64,000 nt of DNA, taken from Ryuthela nishihirai. Its lineage: Eukaryota > Arthropoda > Arachnida > Araneae > Heptathelidae. How positions within the stretch are numbered: the stretch's first letter is position 1; every line of letters begins with the position of its first letter. The position numbers and the translations under genes are program-made. The stretch is from the NCBI GenBank assembly GCA_038380435.1, contig JAWZYU010000024.1, forward strand, positions 52,104,613-52,168,612, given 5' to 3'. Below, one piece after another: positions 1-10,477 of this stretch. A model generated the notes under the pieces. That model did no database searches. It saw only the letters and a list, made by a program, of their open reading frames with translations, and was not told the origin of the DNA.

Positions 1-1948
1 CAAAGCCATTGCACTTACTTCAACAAAACCTTTACTTCCTTCAAAGTACTCCTCTCCAGCATCTATTCCCAGGTTCGAGTCCCAGCTGGGTCAGCGTTGA
101 GATTTATCTCCGCAAAAATTCCCCGCCCTGCCCACGGTCAGTAGGGGACACCGATGGGCTTGGAAAGGACACCGTCTGTCAGATGGGACGTTAAGCCGTG
201 GCCCCGCGTGTGGGAGAGCCATACCCTGTGCACGTTAAAGAACACACTGGATGGCTTGACGGGAGGCTACCATCTGTCTCCCAACAGCTGTTCCAGTGGG
301 TCCCCTCCCCCAACCTTCTCTAAGCCTTCGGGGTCCATGTGACCTGGCCATTTAGCCCATGGTGTGCAAAAAAGTGCCTCTCAGAGGTAAAACAACCCAA
401 CCCATCTGGGCCAGCGTTGAGATATATCTCCGCAAAACTCCCCGCCCTGCCCACGGTCAGTAGGGGACACCGATGGGCTTGGAAAGGACACCGTCTGTCA
501 GATGGGACGTTAAGCCGTGGCCCAGCGTGTGGGAGAGCCATACCCTGTGCACGTTAAAGAACACACTGGATGGCCTTGACGGGAGGCTACCATCTGTCTC
601 CCAACAGCTGTTCCAGTGGGTCCCCTCCCCCAACCTTCTCTGAGCCTTCGGGGTCCATGTGACCTGGCCATTTAGCCCATGGTGTGCAAAAAAGTGCCGC
701 TCAGAGGTAAAACAACCCAACCCAACCCAGCATCTATTCAAAGTTGAAGACGTCTCCGCCAATTGTGGAAGGCTTGATGGTACTCCTGTTGGGGAATACT
801 CCACAACTCTGAACGAATGCATTTTGCAAGGTCTTGCACCCTCGAAAAAGGCTTCCCAACAAGTTCCTTTTTAATTTTTGGAAACAACCACAACCAAAAT
901 TCGCATGGTGCAAGATCGGGAGAATATGTAGGATGGAGTTCCTTTTTGATTTTTTTCCTGCTCCAGATAGGCTGTAACTTGTCAGGTTTTGTGAGCACTG
1001 GAATTGTCATGAAAAAGGAGAACCCTTGATACGGATGTTGTTGAGAGCTGCCATTTCATATCCTTAACCGTTTTGGGCAAAACAATGTTGGTGTAGTGTT
1101 GGCCACTTATAGTCATTTTTTCAGGTAAGGTGTCCGTGGCTAACACTCCTTGGGAACTGAAAAAAATTGTGAATATCCTCTTCCTTGAGCGAAGTCTTGT
1201 CGGAGGATTTTGGGACTCAGTTCATCTTTCGCAACCTAAATATAATTCGATCTTTCTGGGAGTTTTATAATAATAAAACCATATCTCATCACCTGTTACA
1301 ATGTCTGTTAACCGTTTGGATCCAACAGGATCAAACATTGCCAGCATCTCCTTGTACGAGTCGACTCTAGCCCTTTTTTGCTGTTCTTACAGTTTGTGGG
1401 TACCCATTTGGAACAGATCTTTCAGAACTTTAAATGCTGATGAATAATTGTTTCCACACTGCCAATCAATACACGAACATCTAAACTTATTACCTGATGT
1501 GTTGGTTTCCTTAATGAGTTCACGAACAGCAGCGACTCGTTTACGGCCGCTTTCGGTCTTCCTGCATTAGGGAAGACTTCGATGCTCTGCCGTTTTTCTC
1601 AGAATTTGTGCATTCATCCCTTAACAGTGCCATATGAATTGACATGATCCCCATATACTTGTGATAAATTGTCATGAATCTTTTTTTTTTGCGTCGTCCC
1701 CAAACGGCATTCTTGTGAAAACGTAAATTTTTTCCCGTCTTCAGTAGGTTCCATAGCAACAAGGCACAGATTTCACAGACCGAAATTTACGCGACGCCAG
1801 CGAAGAGAGAAATGATGATACGACCTTTGTTTTTAACACGTAATGAAAAGTTTAGACACGTTTCCAAACAAGTCGTATCTCGTTAACTTCGAAGGGACGA
1901 GTGCAAATCTACAGACACATGTCAAGAATGTTTTGGACGCCCTCCGTA
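1..1948 (-). pseudogene. decayed mariner-type element with transposase pseudogene
   Basis: A mariner-family (DDE/D) DNA transposon read on the minus strand. A likely ATG at 1754-1752 starts a frame with a mariner-like N-terminal domain (a GRASIEVFPNAGRP-like stretch near 1590). The C-terminal catalytic part near 950-740 shows HPTYSPDLAPCEFW followed by FPKIKKEL, and ends CID...EEYFEG at about positions 68-30, beyond the SINE insertion. In-frame stops (for example near 1630 and 1420) and frame changes make it non-functional. The right terminal sequence is around 1921-1946 (GGACGCCCTCCG on the plus strand) next to TA. The left end lies outside the window. It is split by a SINE dimer at 69-726. 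The family call rests on motif recognition. Confidence 0.8.
69..726 (+). mobile_element. SINE1 tandem dimer inserted in mariner
   Basis: Two head-to-tail SINE1 copies (about 69-400 and 401-726), both 5' truncated: the first begins inside the T-arm of the tRNA-like head, the second still further in. Both share a diagnostic variant (GGACACCGTCTGTCAGATGG in place of the family GGCCGCCGTCCGTCGGATGG), so one was probably copied from the other. The pair is flanked by a 13-bp target duplication CCAGCATCTATTC at 56-68 and 727-739, which lies inside mariner coding sequence. Confidence 0.9.
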
Positions 1949-2157
1949 TTCATTGCACCAAATTGCGTTGAGAGGTTCTAGTGTGCAGGAAAATAATTTC
2001 CTGCGATTGTATCAACCGGAACGCTTTTAAATTTTTATTTGTATTACCCGGAACGGCGTTACCTTTCGGTACATTTACGATTAGCACCAATTCTGACAAT
2101 ACGAACAGCAGTATTATTCTATTGTACATTTTTGAAAACTTCGGAAATGTGTGTTAA

Positions 2158-2852
2158 CCCTTTCACGACTAAGGGAAACATTTTTCCCATTTTAAAATTG
2201 GTGATTGTCGTATTTAATTATAACCTTATCTGTTTTTTTTATACAGAATGTCAAAATAGAACGTATGCCGAACGCAATTACGTAAACGGTAACGTTTAGT
2301 CCATGTCCATCTTTGCAATAATGTTGCATCTGTGCAATGTCCATCTTTGCCTCACTACCAAAAGAAATTGCTTCGCAGAATATCATAATTAGCACATCAT
2401 TTTGTATAGTAATTTTATTTCATAATTTTGCATTATTCTAGTTAACATTTTGTTCTAATAAACCAATAAATAAAAGACATTGCATAATAAATAAATACCC
2501 CCTCAAGCAGCTGCTTGCCACAGAGGTCTGACAGGAGCCTGTCAGTTTATATGCCATAGTAGAAGGTCTGAGAGGATGGCAGGACCTCAGCAGAAAAACA
2601 ACACATACAACCATGCCTTATCCGGGGCTCGAACCCAGGTCCCTTAGATCAGTAGCCAAGCGCGCTAAGCCTAACTATAATTTGTGTTACCTTTATAGTC
2701 CATTGGGAAAAATATTTCCCATAAAATTCCAAAAAAACTACACATTGTTATGTATTTTTCTTATGATTTTTATTTATTTTACGTCTAAACAAACTAAAAT
2801 AAACAGCTACATACTAATATTTACTCTTAGAAACCTTATGGTCCTGAAAGGG
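2158..2852. mobile_element. piggyBac-like non-autonomous element (MITE)
   Basis: The terminal inverted repeats are CCCTTTCACGAC on the left and the reverse complement of CCCTTTCAGGAC on the right. TTAA is duplicated on both sides (2154-2157 and 2853-2856). A TTAA target and a CCCTTT terminus are hallmarks of piggyBac. Subterminal GGGAAA...TTTCCC motifs occur near both ends (about 2170 and 2705). No transposase is present. A SINE2 copy is nested within. The right end lies 36 bp upstream of the CUB exon. Confidence 0.75.
2488..2668 (-). mobile_element. SINE2, minus strand, head-truncated
   Basis: SINE2 family copy in reverse orientation: an AATAAATA tail, then the body with the CTGACAGGAGCCTGTCAG hairpin, then the B-box region of the tRNA-like head (GGGGCTCGAACCCAGG in reverse). 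It lacks the A-box end of the head, stopping at CGCGCTAAG. It sits inside the piggyBac-like element and so is younger than it. Confidence 0.85.
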
Positions 2853-2888
2853 TTAATGCTTCCTCTTGTTGTTTGGCTTTCTTTGCAG

Positions 2889-3056
2889 ATTGTGGATTCA
2901 ACATCAGTGGACAGGAGAATGGCGTCATAACCAGTCCAGGGTTTCCAGAGAAATATAAAGACCACCGTCAGGTCTGCCATTGGTACATCAGCGTGAAGCC
3001 TAATCATACGATTCTTCTGCTTTTTACCTTTTTCAAGGTGGAGGGTGACCCTGTTG
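2889..3056 (+). CDS. exon: CUB domain, N-terminal third
   Basis: This 168-bp internal exon, phase 1 at both ends, follows a pyrimidine-rich acceptor (TTTCTTTGCAG) and precedes a GTGAGT donor. It encodes DCGFNISGQENGVITSPGFP and continues to HRQVCHWYISV and LLLFTFFKVEGDPV. This is the start of a CUB domain: the first cysteine, the I-TSPGFP-Y signature, the second cysteine in the C-W-I pattern, and the hydrophobic strand L-F-F. NIS and NHT are potential N-glycosylation sites. The acceptor lies only 36 bp after the end of a piggyBac-like element. Confidence 0.9.
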
Positions 3057-3554
3057 GTGAGTTAGATTTCTTCCTTTCTCTTGTTTAATCGGGAGTGACT
3101 TAGAGAATCGAATTTTTTTTTTTCTTATTTTATTTTTTGGCTCGTTTTCTTAGAACGAAATATGTTTTCACTTTGTTTGTCGATCTGACCTTTCATCTAC
3201 ACATATTGAAATTTTTTTAAAGAGATAAATGTAAAATGCTTCTGGGGAATTTAGTAAGGATAATAGAAGGAATCGCACTTTTTTTAAATATTCCAATAAC
3301 TTTTATTTCCGCCAGAAGAGGACGCTAAAGTCGAAAAATGGCAAAATTTTAAACGATTATTATAAACGATCTATTGATGCTAGAAATTTTTGTAGCACAG
3401 TGTGCTGGTCAAGAGTTTGATATTGATACTGACAACAAAGATTTGTGACTTACCCTCAAGGCCGAATTAATCAAGTGGGGACCCTGGAGCCAACTTCTAT
3501 ATAGAGCCCCACTCCTCCTGAATTGAAATAAAATGAAGTGTCCCAATTTTTCCT

Positions 3555-3942
3555 GGGGGCGGGGTGGCTCAGTCGGTAGCGCGCCAGGCTCGTAATCTGT
3601 AGTTCCCAGGTTCGAGTCCCAGCTGGGTCAGCGTTGAGATTTATCTCCACAAAATTCCCCGCCCTGCCCACGGTCAGTAGGGGACACCGGTGGGCTTGGA
3701 AAGACCGCCGTCCGTCGGATGGGACGTTAAGCCATGGCCCCGTGTGCGGGAGAGACATACCCTGTGCACGTTAAAGAACATACTGGATGGCCTTGACGGG
3801 AGGCTACCATCTGTCTCCCAACACCTGTTCCAGTGGATCCCCTCCCCCAACCTTCTCTGAGCCTTCGGGGTCCATGTGACCTGGCCATTTAGCCCATGGT
3901 GTGCAAAAAAGTGCCGCTCAGAGGTGAAATAACCCAACCCAA
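3555..3942 (+). mobile_element. SINE1, full-length, plus strand
   Basis: Begins with the tRNA-like head (GGTGGCTCAGTCGGTAGCGC as A box, GGTTCGAGTCCC as B box, anticodon-loop sequence CTCGTAA). The core then runs through TTAAGCCATGGCCCCGTGTG and ACGTTAAAGAAC, and the copy ends in GAGGTGAAATAACCCAACCC. Intronic, same strand as the host gene. No clear target duplication was seen. Confidence 0.9.
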
Positions 3943-4140
3943 CTTCGTCTGTATTCTAACAACGTCCAATACTCTTCCTCTATCCAGCTCTGAGCCTTTG
4001 GATTTTTGTGACCTTGTCATTTAGCCCCTTACCAAATGCAAGTAAACCCAGTGGTTCAGTGAAACTTTTACTGCTGCAGTCATTTAACTTTTGTTGATAA
4101 TCCAACCGCGTGGTTGGTACATTCTTTTCTTCCCTTTCAG

Positions 4141-4270
4141 AGCGAGGATGCCCAGGAGCTGTCATCCGAGTGTGGAAAGATCTCAGTCAGCCTCCCTTGG
4201 AGCTGTGCGGCACTGAAGTGAGTAACGAAACGCTCGAGGTACTCTCCACCACAAGCGTCATGAAAATGAC
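4141..4270 (+). CDS. exon: CUB domain, middle part
   Basis: This 130-bp exon enters in phase 1 and leaves in phase 2, with acceptor TTCCCTTTCAG and donor GTAAGT. It encodes (E)RGCPGAVIRVWKDLSQPPLE, then LCGTEVSNETLEV and ends MKMT. This supplies the third and fourth CUB cysteines (GC... and LCG), the conserved V-I-V-W strand, and an NET sequon. The frame joins directly to the previous exon through the codon GAG split across the intron. Confidence 0.9.
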
Positions 4271-4670
4271 GTAAGTGATTGTAAATTTTTCTCTCTATTT
4301 CAAAAACAAACCTGTCGCGCTTTACGTGTGCAACTAGAGGAAGAATCCATTTCATTTCTGCAATTTTTAATCTTTGTCGTAATTTTTTACTCCTCAAGAA
4401 AGACCTTTTTAGGAAATATCTGGATAAGGGATGTGGCCTTTTATGCTAAAGCTGAATTCTACTGAAATTATTCCTCCTCTTTCATGCTGAAGCGAAGTTT
4501 ATTTTCCTTTTTACACTGGACCGAAGTTTGTTTTTAGTATGAAGCTGAGAATAAAACTGCTTCCCCTTTATAAAAAAAACAACTAAATTTTATTATTTTT
4601 ATTTTTACCACTGGGAGGGCTTCCAGGATCGTAATCTGCAGTTCCCGTGTTCGATATTCCCAACTGTGAA

Positions 4671-5071
4671 TTTGGGTTGGGTTGGGTTGTTTTACCTCTG
4701 AGCGGCACTTTTTTGCACACTATGGGCTAAATGGCCAGGTCACAAGGACCCCAAAGGCTCAGAGAAGGTTGGGGGAGGAGACCCACTGGAACAGCTGTTG
4801 GGAGACAGATGGTAGCCTCCCGTCAAGGCCATCCAGTGTGTTCTTTAACGTGCACAGGGTATGTCTCTCCCGCACACGGGGCCACGGCTTAACGTCCCAT
4901 CCGACGGACGGCGGCCTTTCCAAGCCCATCGGTGTCCAGCTACTGACCGTGGGCAGGGCAGGGAATTTTGCGGAGATAAATCTCAACGCTGACCCAGCTG
5001 GGACTCGAACTTGGGAACTACAGATTACGAGCCTGGCGCGCTACCGACTGAGGCACCCCCGCCCCAATCCC
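4671..5071 (-). mobile_element. SINE1, full-length, minus strand, nested in an older SINE1
   Basis: Reverse-orientation copy running from the GGGTTGGGTTGTTTTACCTC tail to the head. It is bounded by a 12-bp target duplication CCCAACTGTGAA at 4659-4670 and 5072-5083. The host sequence is itself an old SINE1. A 180-codon open frame runs through it but is repeat sequence, not a gene. Confidence 0.92.
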
Positions 5072-5139
5072 CCCAACTGTGAAAGTGTTCAGATTTATCT
5101 CCAACTAAACCTGTACTCTGCTGTTGGTAGGGAAGAGTA

Positions 5140-5434
5140 CAGTCGCTCAAAAAAATATCCGAACACAATGGTCGATTGCAGAATTCAGAAAAAATATCTG
5201 GCAACGATTTTTTTTAGAAATTAGTGATCTGGCAACCTTCGTGTCACGTGACACGAAGGTTGCAGATCACTAATTTCTAAAAAAAATCGTTGCCAGATAT
5301 TTTTCTGAATTCTATAATCGACCATAGTGTTGCGATGAAGGTTGTTAAATCACTAATTTCCAAAAAAATTGTTGCCAGATATTTTTTCTGAATTCTGTAA
5401 TCAACCACAGTGTTCGGATATTTTTTTTGCGAGT
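5140..5434. mobile_element. foldback Tc1/mariner-type MITE with a third arm
   Basis: The left end CAGTCGCTCAAAAAAATATC follows TA (5138-5139). The left arm, the palindromic centre GTCACGTGAC and the right arm fold back on each other. After the first right arm a second right arm begins near 5331, so the copy has left-right-right arms. The last right end is degenerate (GCGAGTCTTC instead of GAGCGACTG). It interrupts the old SINE1. Confidence 0.85.
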
Positions 5435-5788
5435 CTTCATCGATGGACTTGGAAAGGCCGCAGTCCATCGGATGGAATGCTAAAGCCAAAGACTCCTTTG
5501 CATGAGAGCTAAAGAACACTTCGGACAGCCTGGACGGGAGGCATCCATCTGTCTCCCAACAGCTCTCAAGTAGATTCCCTTCGCTCAACTTTCTCCGAGT
5601 GCCTGGTTGCCCAGCTTTTGGATCGACCTCCATAGAATCTGCACCCTTCTTTTAAAACGTTTATGCCACTTAAATATAATGCTTCATTTCAAGCACTGTT
5701 ATCCCTGTAATTATTTATGCACTACTTAAGCCTTACTGAACACAAGAACATATCATATACCGCTTCTCAGTTTCCAGTTCAGTTATAG

Positions 5789-6167
5789 GGGCGGGGTGGC
5801 TCAGTCGGTACTGTGCCAGGCTCGTAATCTGCAGTTCCCAGGTTCGAGTCCCAGCTGGGTAAAGGTTGAGATTTATCTCTGCAAAACTCCCCGCCCTGCC
5901 CATGGTCAGTAAGGGAGACCGATGGGCTTGGAAAGTCCCCGTCTATCAGATGGAACGTTAAGCCGTGGTCCAGTGTGCTGAAGAACCATACCATGTGCAC
6001 GTTAAAGAATATGCTAGATGTCCTTGACTGGAGGCTACCATCTGTCTCCCAACAACCGTTCCAGTGGGTCCCCTCCCCCAACCTTCTCTGAACTTTCAGG
6101 GTCCTTGTGACCTGGCCATTTAGCCCATTTTGTGCAAAAAAGTGTCGCTCAGAGGTAAAATAACCAA
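5789..6167 (+). mobile_element. SINE1, full-length, plus strand
   Basis: Head GGGGCGGGGTGGCTCAGTCG through tail GAGGTAAAATAACCAA, flanked by the 9-bp target duplication CAGTTATAG at 5780-5788 and 6168-6176. Several point changes from the family sequence (GTCCCCGTCTATCAG, TGCTGAAGAACC) suggest moderate age. Confidence 0.9.
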
Positions 6168-6176
6168 CAGTTATAG

Positions 6177-6934
6177 CCTGCAAGAATATCACACAAATGA
6201 AAGTGAACACTTTTGCAAAACAAGAAAATTACAGTCTGATTGCATACACTTCTGCTGTTATATGGAACCGTATCGCAATGTGTTTCAGCTTGCAACCATA
6301 TCGCAACGTGTTTCAACTTGCACACACTGCTGCGTGCCTTTGAAAAGTCTCTGTGTTGCCACATATCATGTGTTAATGTACGAAAAGCTGATAATTGTTG
6401 GCAACTTGGTAGTCCATGAATTAAATGATCCACCCTCGTATATTTTCCAATTTATGTCTGTTTAAATAGTAATTGTACTCTAATAATGCAAATTACGTAT
6501 AGATTGTATAATAAACTTTATGTTACACATAAACAGTAAAATAATTTTCGTATTAAGTATTAATTGCATACTATGTTATTATTATATGAAATTTTAATAA
6601 TATCTTAATAATATTAGTGAAGCCATAACTTCAAAAAAATATGCAATTATTGTTCACTAAAATTACATTATATATACTTTGTACATTACTCTTAATATTA
6701 GGTATACCTTATTTTAAATACTTATATTTGTATAGCCTATATATACCATCATGATATCAGTAAAGCCATAATTTCAAAAAGGTGTAGGTATCTAAATAGT
6801 AATTATATACTACCACAGAAATCATCACAAATAATTGTCTGTTTAGAACTGAAATTATAAATAATTTTATACAAAGAAGTTGATTTAAATGTAATACATC
6901 ATATCTAATAAGAAATACAATTCAAATAAACATG
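6177..6934. other. AT-rich intronic spacer
   Basis: Very AT-rich sequence with many TATA/ATTA runs, including two related AAGCCATAA[C/T]TTCAAAAA segments near 6620 and 6760. No exon, RNA or known element was recognised. Confidence 0.5.
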
Positions 6935-7148
6935 GATTAAGGTGGCCGAGTGGTTAGCACGCTTGGCTACTGATCTAAGGGACCTGGGTTCGAGCCCCGG
7001 AATTAGGCATGGATGCGTGTGTCGTTTTTCTGCTGAGGTCCTGCCATCCTCTCAGATCTCCTACTGTGGCATATAAACTGACAGGCTCCTGTCAGACCTC
7101 TGTGGCAAGCAGCTGCTTGAGGGGGTATTTATTTTTTTATTTTTTTTT
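6935..7148 (+). mobile_element. SINE2, full-length, plus strand
   Basis: The tRNA-Ser-like head (GGTGGCCGAGTGGTTAGCAC as A box, GGGTTCGAGCCCC as B box) leads into the body with GCTGAGGTCCTGCCATCCTC and the hairpin CTGACAGGCTCCTGTCAG. It ends CTTGAGGGGGTATTTATTTT followed by a T-rich tail. Confidence 0.9.
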
Positions 7149-7252
7149 AAAATAATCATTATGAGTAATTTGCTGAATGTGTATTACTCACGCATTTCGG
7201 TTGATAATAATAATAAGAACTTTATTTATGCCTTAGTATGGTTATACCTATA

Positions 7253-9440
7253 CAGGTAACCCCCGTTCATCGCGAAGGATACGTTCTGAACATGGTCGCG
7301 ATAAGCGAAATTTCGCGATCAACGGGGGATTTAAAAAAATTATTTTAAAATTCGAAAAAACACTTTATTAATAAATTAAATATTATCAATAACAAAAAAA
7401 TGTCATACATAACATAATTCATAATTCATTCATTTTGTTCCGTGTTGCAAAAAGGAATCTAGATTCCCTTGTTTGGCCTCTCTACGTTTATTATGCAAAA
7501 TTTGCCGTTAACTGTCAAATAATCCGTTACAGCCACGCTTTACAGAACTCACTCGCTCGTAATCTTCGTCGTTTTCTTCTAACAACTCCATGCATTGATT
7601 GTGAAGAGAAAGGACCTTTTCAATGATTTTGACACTTAACTTTCGCACGGGAACAGGTTCCGAGACGTCATTTTCTTGGGACATAGTATGGCAGTCCATT
7701 TCCTGCTGCTCTTCATTAGTTAAGGGTTAGCCGTGTGATTCTAACAAAGTCTGAATATCATCTACATCAACACCTTCGATGCCTCCGAAGTGGCTATAAG
7801 ACTAATCTCTTCGATGATATTTTGAATATCATTTTCATAATTGATGTGATCTTCAACAATTTCTCTGAGCAACCTTTTCCAAACACCCTTCATACACGAC
7901 TGGGCGACTTCATACCACGCTTCGTCGATGTTTCTGATAGCTTTCATAATATTAAATTGTTTCCACCAAACCCGCATGGCATTTTTACCACCTCCATCAG
8001 TTTCTTCAATGAGTTGGCGCATCGTTTTTCTTAAATAATAGGCTTTGAATGCTGCTATTGCGCCTTGATCCATAGGCTGTAAGATGGAAGTGGTATTCGG
8101 AGGTAATAATACCACTTCAACGGGAAAATCAGTGCACAGAGTCTCAAGTTCCACAGGATGTCCCGGCGCATTGTCCAACACCAAAAGAGCTCGAGGTTCA
8201 ACTCCAATATGCTCGCCATATTTTTTTATTGCTGGGCAGAAACAAGTTTTAAACCAGTCCATAAATAAATTTTGTGTCATCCAAGCCTTAGGGTTACTTC
8301 GCCAAAAAACTGGTAAATTGTTTTTAGAATAACCTTTCATGGCACGAGGAGTTTCTGATTGATAAATCAACAATGGTTTCAATTTTAATTCTCTGGATGC
8401 ATTTCCGCCGCGAAGAAGAGTTAGACGATCCTTGGCTGCTTTAAATCCAGAAGCAGTCTTTTCCTCTATGGAAATAAACGTAAGTGTTGGCATTCGTTTC
8501 CAATAGAGTCCCGTCTCATCTACATTAAAAATTAAATTTGGTGGATAATTTCCCCTTTCCACAATTTCACGGAACTCCATTGGATATTTTTCAGCTGATT
8601 CTACGTCTGCACTAGGCGATTCGCCAATCATTTTAAGGCTATGCAAGTTTGATCGTTTTCTAAACCGATCAAACCAACCTTTGCTTGCTTTAAAAACTTC
8701 TTCTCTCCCATGTTGAGATTTTAAATGATCCCAAAGACTGTGATTTATTCGTTATGATTTGGGTACTCACAGGCATGTGGTGTTGATTTAGGTCCTCTAT
8801 CCATTTGCTTAATAAATTTTCCATTTCTATCATCAAAAACTTCTGGTTCGTGAAACTTGCGTCGCTGTAATTGGAGTAACACTTTGCCAGACTTTTTAAT
8901 TTTGTCTTTTTGTTGCACAATTGATCGCACTGTAGACTCAGGCAATTTGAAATCCCTTCCTACAACTGTAAATTTTCCACCACTTTCTATCCTTTCTATA
9001 ATTTTTAGTTTCTTTTCTAAAGTAATTTTAGAAATTTTTACTAAGTAAGTTTAGTAAATTTTCTTAACCGATTTTTCACATTATCTTTTTGACATTTTAA
9101 AAATTACGAAGGGATAAAAAATATGTAGTCAATTTAATTAGCGTGAGTTTGACACTGCAGCTAAGATTGCATTGAAGGATAGACCCAAATGATGCACTGG
9201 CTCAACCGTACCAGGCACCGGCGTCGTTCTTTTGTATCACCCACGCTCGTAACTTTACGTTATGTACATGTGTATGATGTGATTGAGCGAGAAAGGAAGT
9301 TAGCACGCACGTGCAACCATTCATTTTGACTTTTGACTTTTCCTTGCATGTTTCAAAGCCACACAAGTGCCGAGACAAAAAAGAGATCGCGATATAACGA
9401 ATCCGCACTCGCCGGGGTCGCGATAAACGGGGGTTACCTG
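7253..9440. mobile_element. Tigger/pogo-family DNA transposon, nearly complete
   Basis: The 23-bp terminal inverted repeats are CAGGTAACCCCCGTTCATCG (continuing CGA) on the left and the matching TCGCGATAAACGGGGGTTAC (continuing CTG) on the right. TA target duplications lie at 7251-7252 and 9441-9442. The left end also folds on itself (CCCCCGTTCATCGCGAA against TTTCGCGATCAACGGGGG at about 7310-7329). The 2.2 kb length and internal minus-strand transposase match an autonomous Tigger that has since decayed. Confidence 0.93.
7440..9030 (-). pseudogene. Tigger transposase pseudogene
   Basis: Read on the minus strand. The N-terminal psq-type helix-turn-helix (LKIIERIESGGKF through PESTVRSIVQQKDKI, near 9010-8890) comes first. 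The CENP-B-type DNA-binding part (LLSKWIEDLNQHHMPVS, then KASKGWFDRF) follows. The DDE_1 catalytic core is at 8646-7762, with FNVDETGLYWK, LVLDNAPGH and LQPMDQG giving an intact DD34D triad. The C-terminal part lies near 7700-7508. It is broken by a frameshift near 8740, another near 7780, and an in-frame TAA near 7730, and it has no good start codon upstream. Cut-and-paste transposition is the family function. This copy cannot make the full protein. Confidence 0.9.
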
Positions 9441-9859
9441 TATACATAGATTACCCTGATAAGCCTTATGGCTTGTCAGCAGGATTTCTTTAAATCAAAT
9501 GGCAGGTTAATTAAAGAATAAAACATGTGTAATGGAAAATAAACATAATTAAAAACAGAAAATAAAATAACAACAACAAAAAAAAACATGAATTGGAAAA
9601 ACACAAACATGAAAAATTAAACACATTTATAAGATTAACCTATAAAATTACGGATTATAAAAGGCGTTGCACAAAAATATCACCTATTGTACAAGTCATC
9701 ATTTCACACTAATATTGCAGTTGCTTAAAACAATACCAGATACAGATTTGAGTTTTAAAACATTACTTTTCAAATATTTACATCTAATTATTATTAGTAT
9801 AAATTATTATTTATTGCTAGTATTTTGTATATTAATCATCATGTTCTGCATACTTTGTA

Positions 9860-9975
9860 CAGTCGCTCAAAAAAGTATCCGAACACTATAGTTAATTGCA
9901 GAATTCAGAAAAATATCTGGCAACGATTTTTTTAGAAATTAGTGATCTGGCAACCTTCGTGTCACGTGACACGAG
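9860..9975 (+). mobile_element. foldback MITE, left half only
   Basis: TA followed by CAGTCGCTCAAAAAAGTATC, the left arm, and the palindromic centre GTCACGTGAC. It stops just after the centre (ACACGAG), so the right arm is missing. It is followed directly by a dispersed 177-bp segment and then a complete MITE. Confidence 0.85.
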
Positions 9976-9977
9976 GG

Positions 9978-10154
9978 CAGTTATAGAAACAATTTCTTTC
10001 CTGGAAAGGAACTAATAGTAACTTTCTCCACAAATTGCGAAATAATAGCGATAACATTGGTTTCAGTAATAAAGGACTAGACAGAGACGATTTCTTTACT
10101 CAAAATAATTTAATACGATATTTTTTTTTGCTCTGGGAAATAGAGGTTTAATGG
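9978..10154 (+). repeat. dispersed 177-bp segment upstream of a MITE
   Basis: Starting at ATAGAAACAATTTCTTTCCT and ending AGAGGTTTAATGG, this segment recurs nearly unchanged at 35212-35383. In both places a foldback MITE starts at the next TA. Only scattered point differences separate the copies. No coding capacity seen. Confidence 0.85.
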
Positions 10155-10156
10155 TA

Positions 10157-10379
10157 CAGTCGCTGAAAAAAAAAAGTATCCGAACACTATGTTTGATTAC
10201 AGAATTCAGGAAAAAAAATATCTGGAAACTTTTTTTTAGAAATTAGTGATCTGGAAACCTTCGTGTCACGTGACACGAAGGTTGCCAGATCACTAACTTC
10301 TAAAAAAATCGTTGCCAAATATTTTTTTCCGAATTCTGTAATCAACCATAGTGTTCGGATACTTTTTATTGAGCAACTG
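10157..10379. mobile_element. foldback MITE, complete
   Basis: A 223-bp near-perfect inverted repeat with the two arms meeting at GTGTCACGTGACAC, ends CAGTCGCTG... and ...GAGCAACTG, and TA on each side (10155-10156, 10380-10381). No coding capacity. It lies about 100 bp upstream of the third exon of the CUB gene. Confidence 0.92.
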
Positions 10380-10477
10380 TACAACAGTCTTCACCTGATG
10401 TATAATAATAATCCGTTTGCAGCATCGTCGAAATGATCCCTTCCAAAGGAGTGAAATGCATCTGTCTTACCTTTCAG

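Larger units (their letters stand above)
4612..5640 (+). mobile_element. old diverged SINE1 copy, broken by a SINE and a MITE
   Basis: Three separated segments (about 4612-4670, 5084-5137 and 5435-5640) together form one diverged SINE1. They hold the head with ATCGTAATCTGCAGTTCCC, then GATTTATCTCC, then GACTTGGAAAGGCCGC, TAAAGAACAC and CTGTCTCCCAACAGCT. Its divergence from the family sequence is much greater than that of the SINE nested in it, so it was old when hit. Confidence 0.75.

Noticed and set aside
3555..3640. Functional tRNA gene
   Set aside because: The tRNA-like head is repeated at each SINE1, continues directly into the SINE core, and lacks a proper acceptor stem and terminator.
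4682..5224. 180-codon open frame
   Set aside because: It is a read-through of a minus-strand SINE1. The same peptide (FTSERHFFAHHGLNGQVT) recurs at every SINE1 copy in the window.
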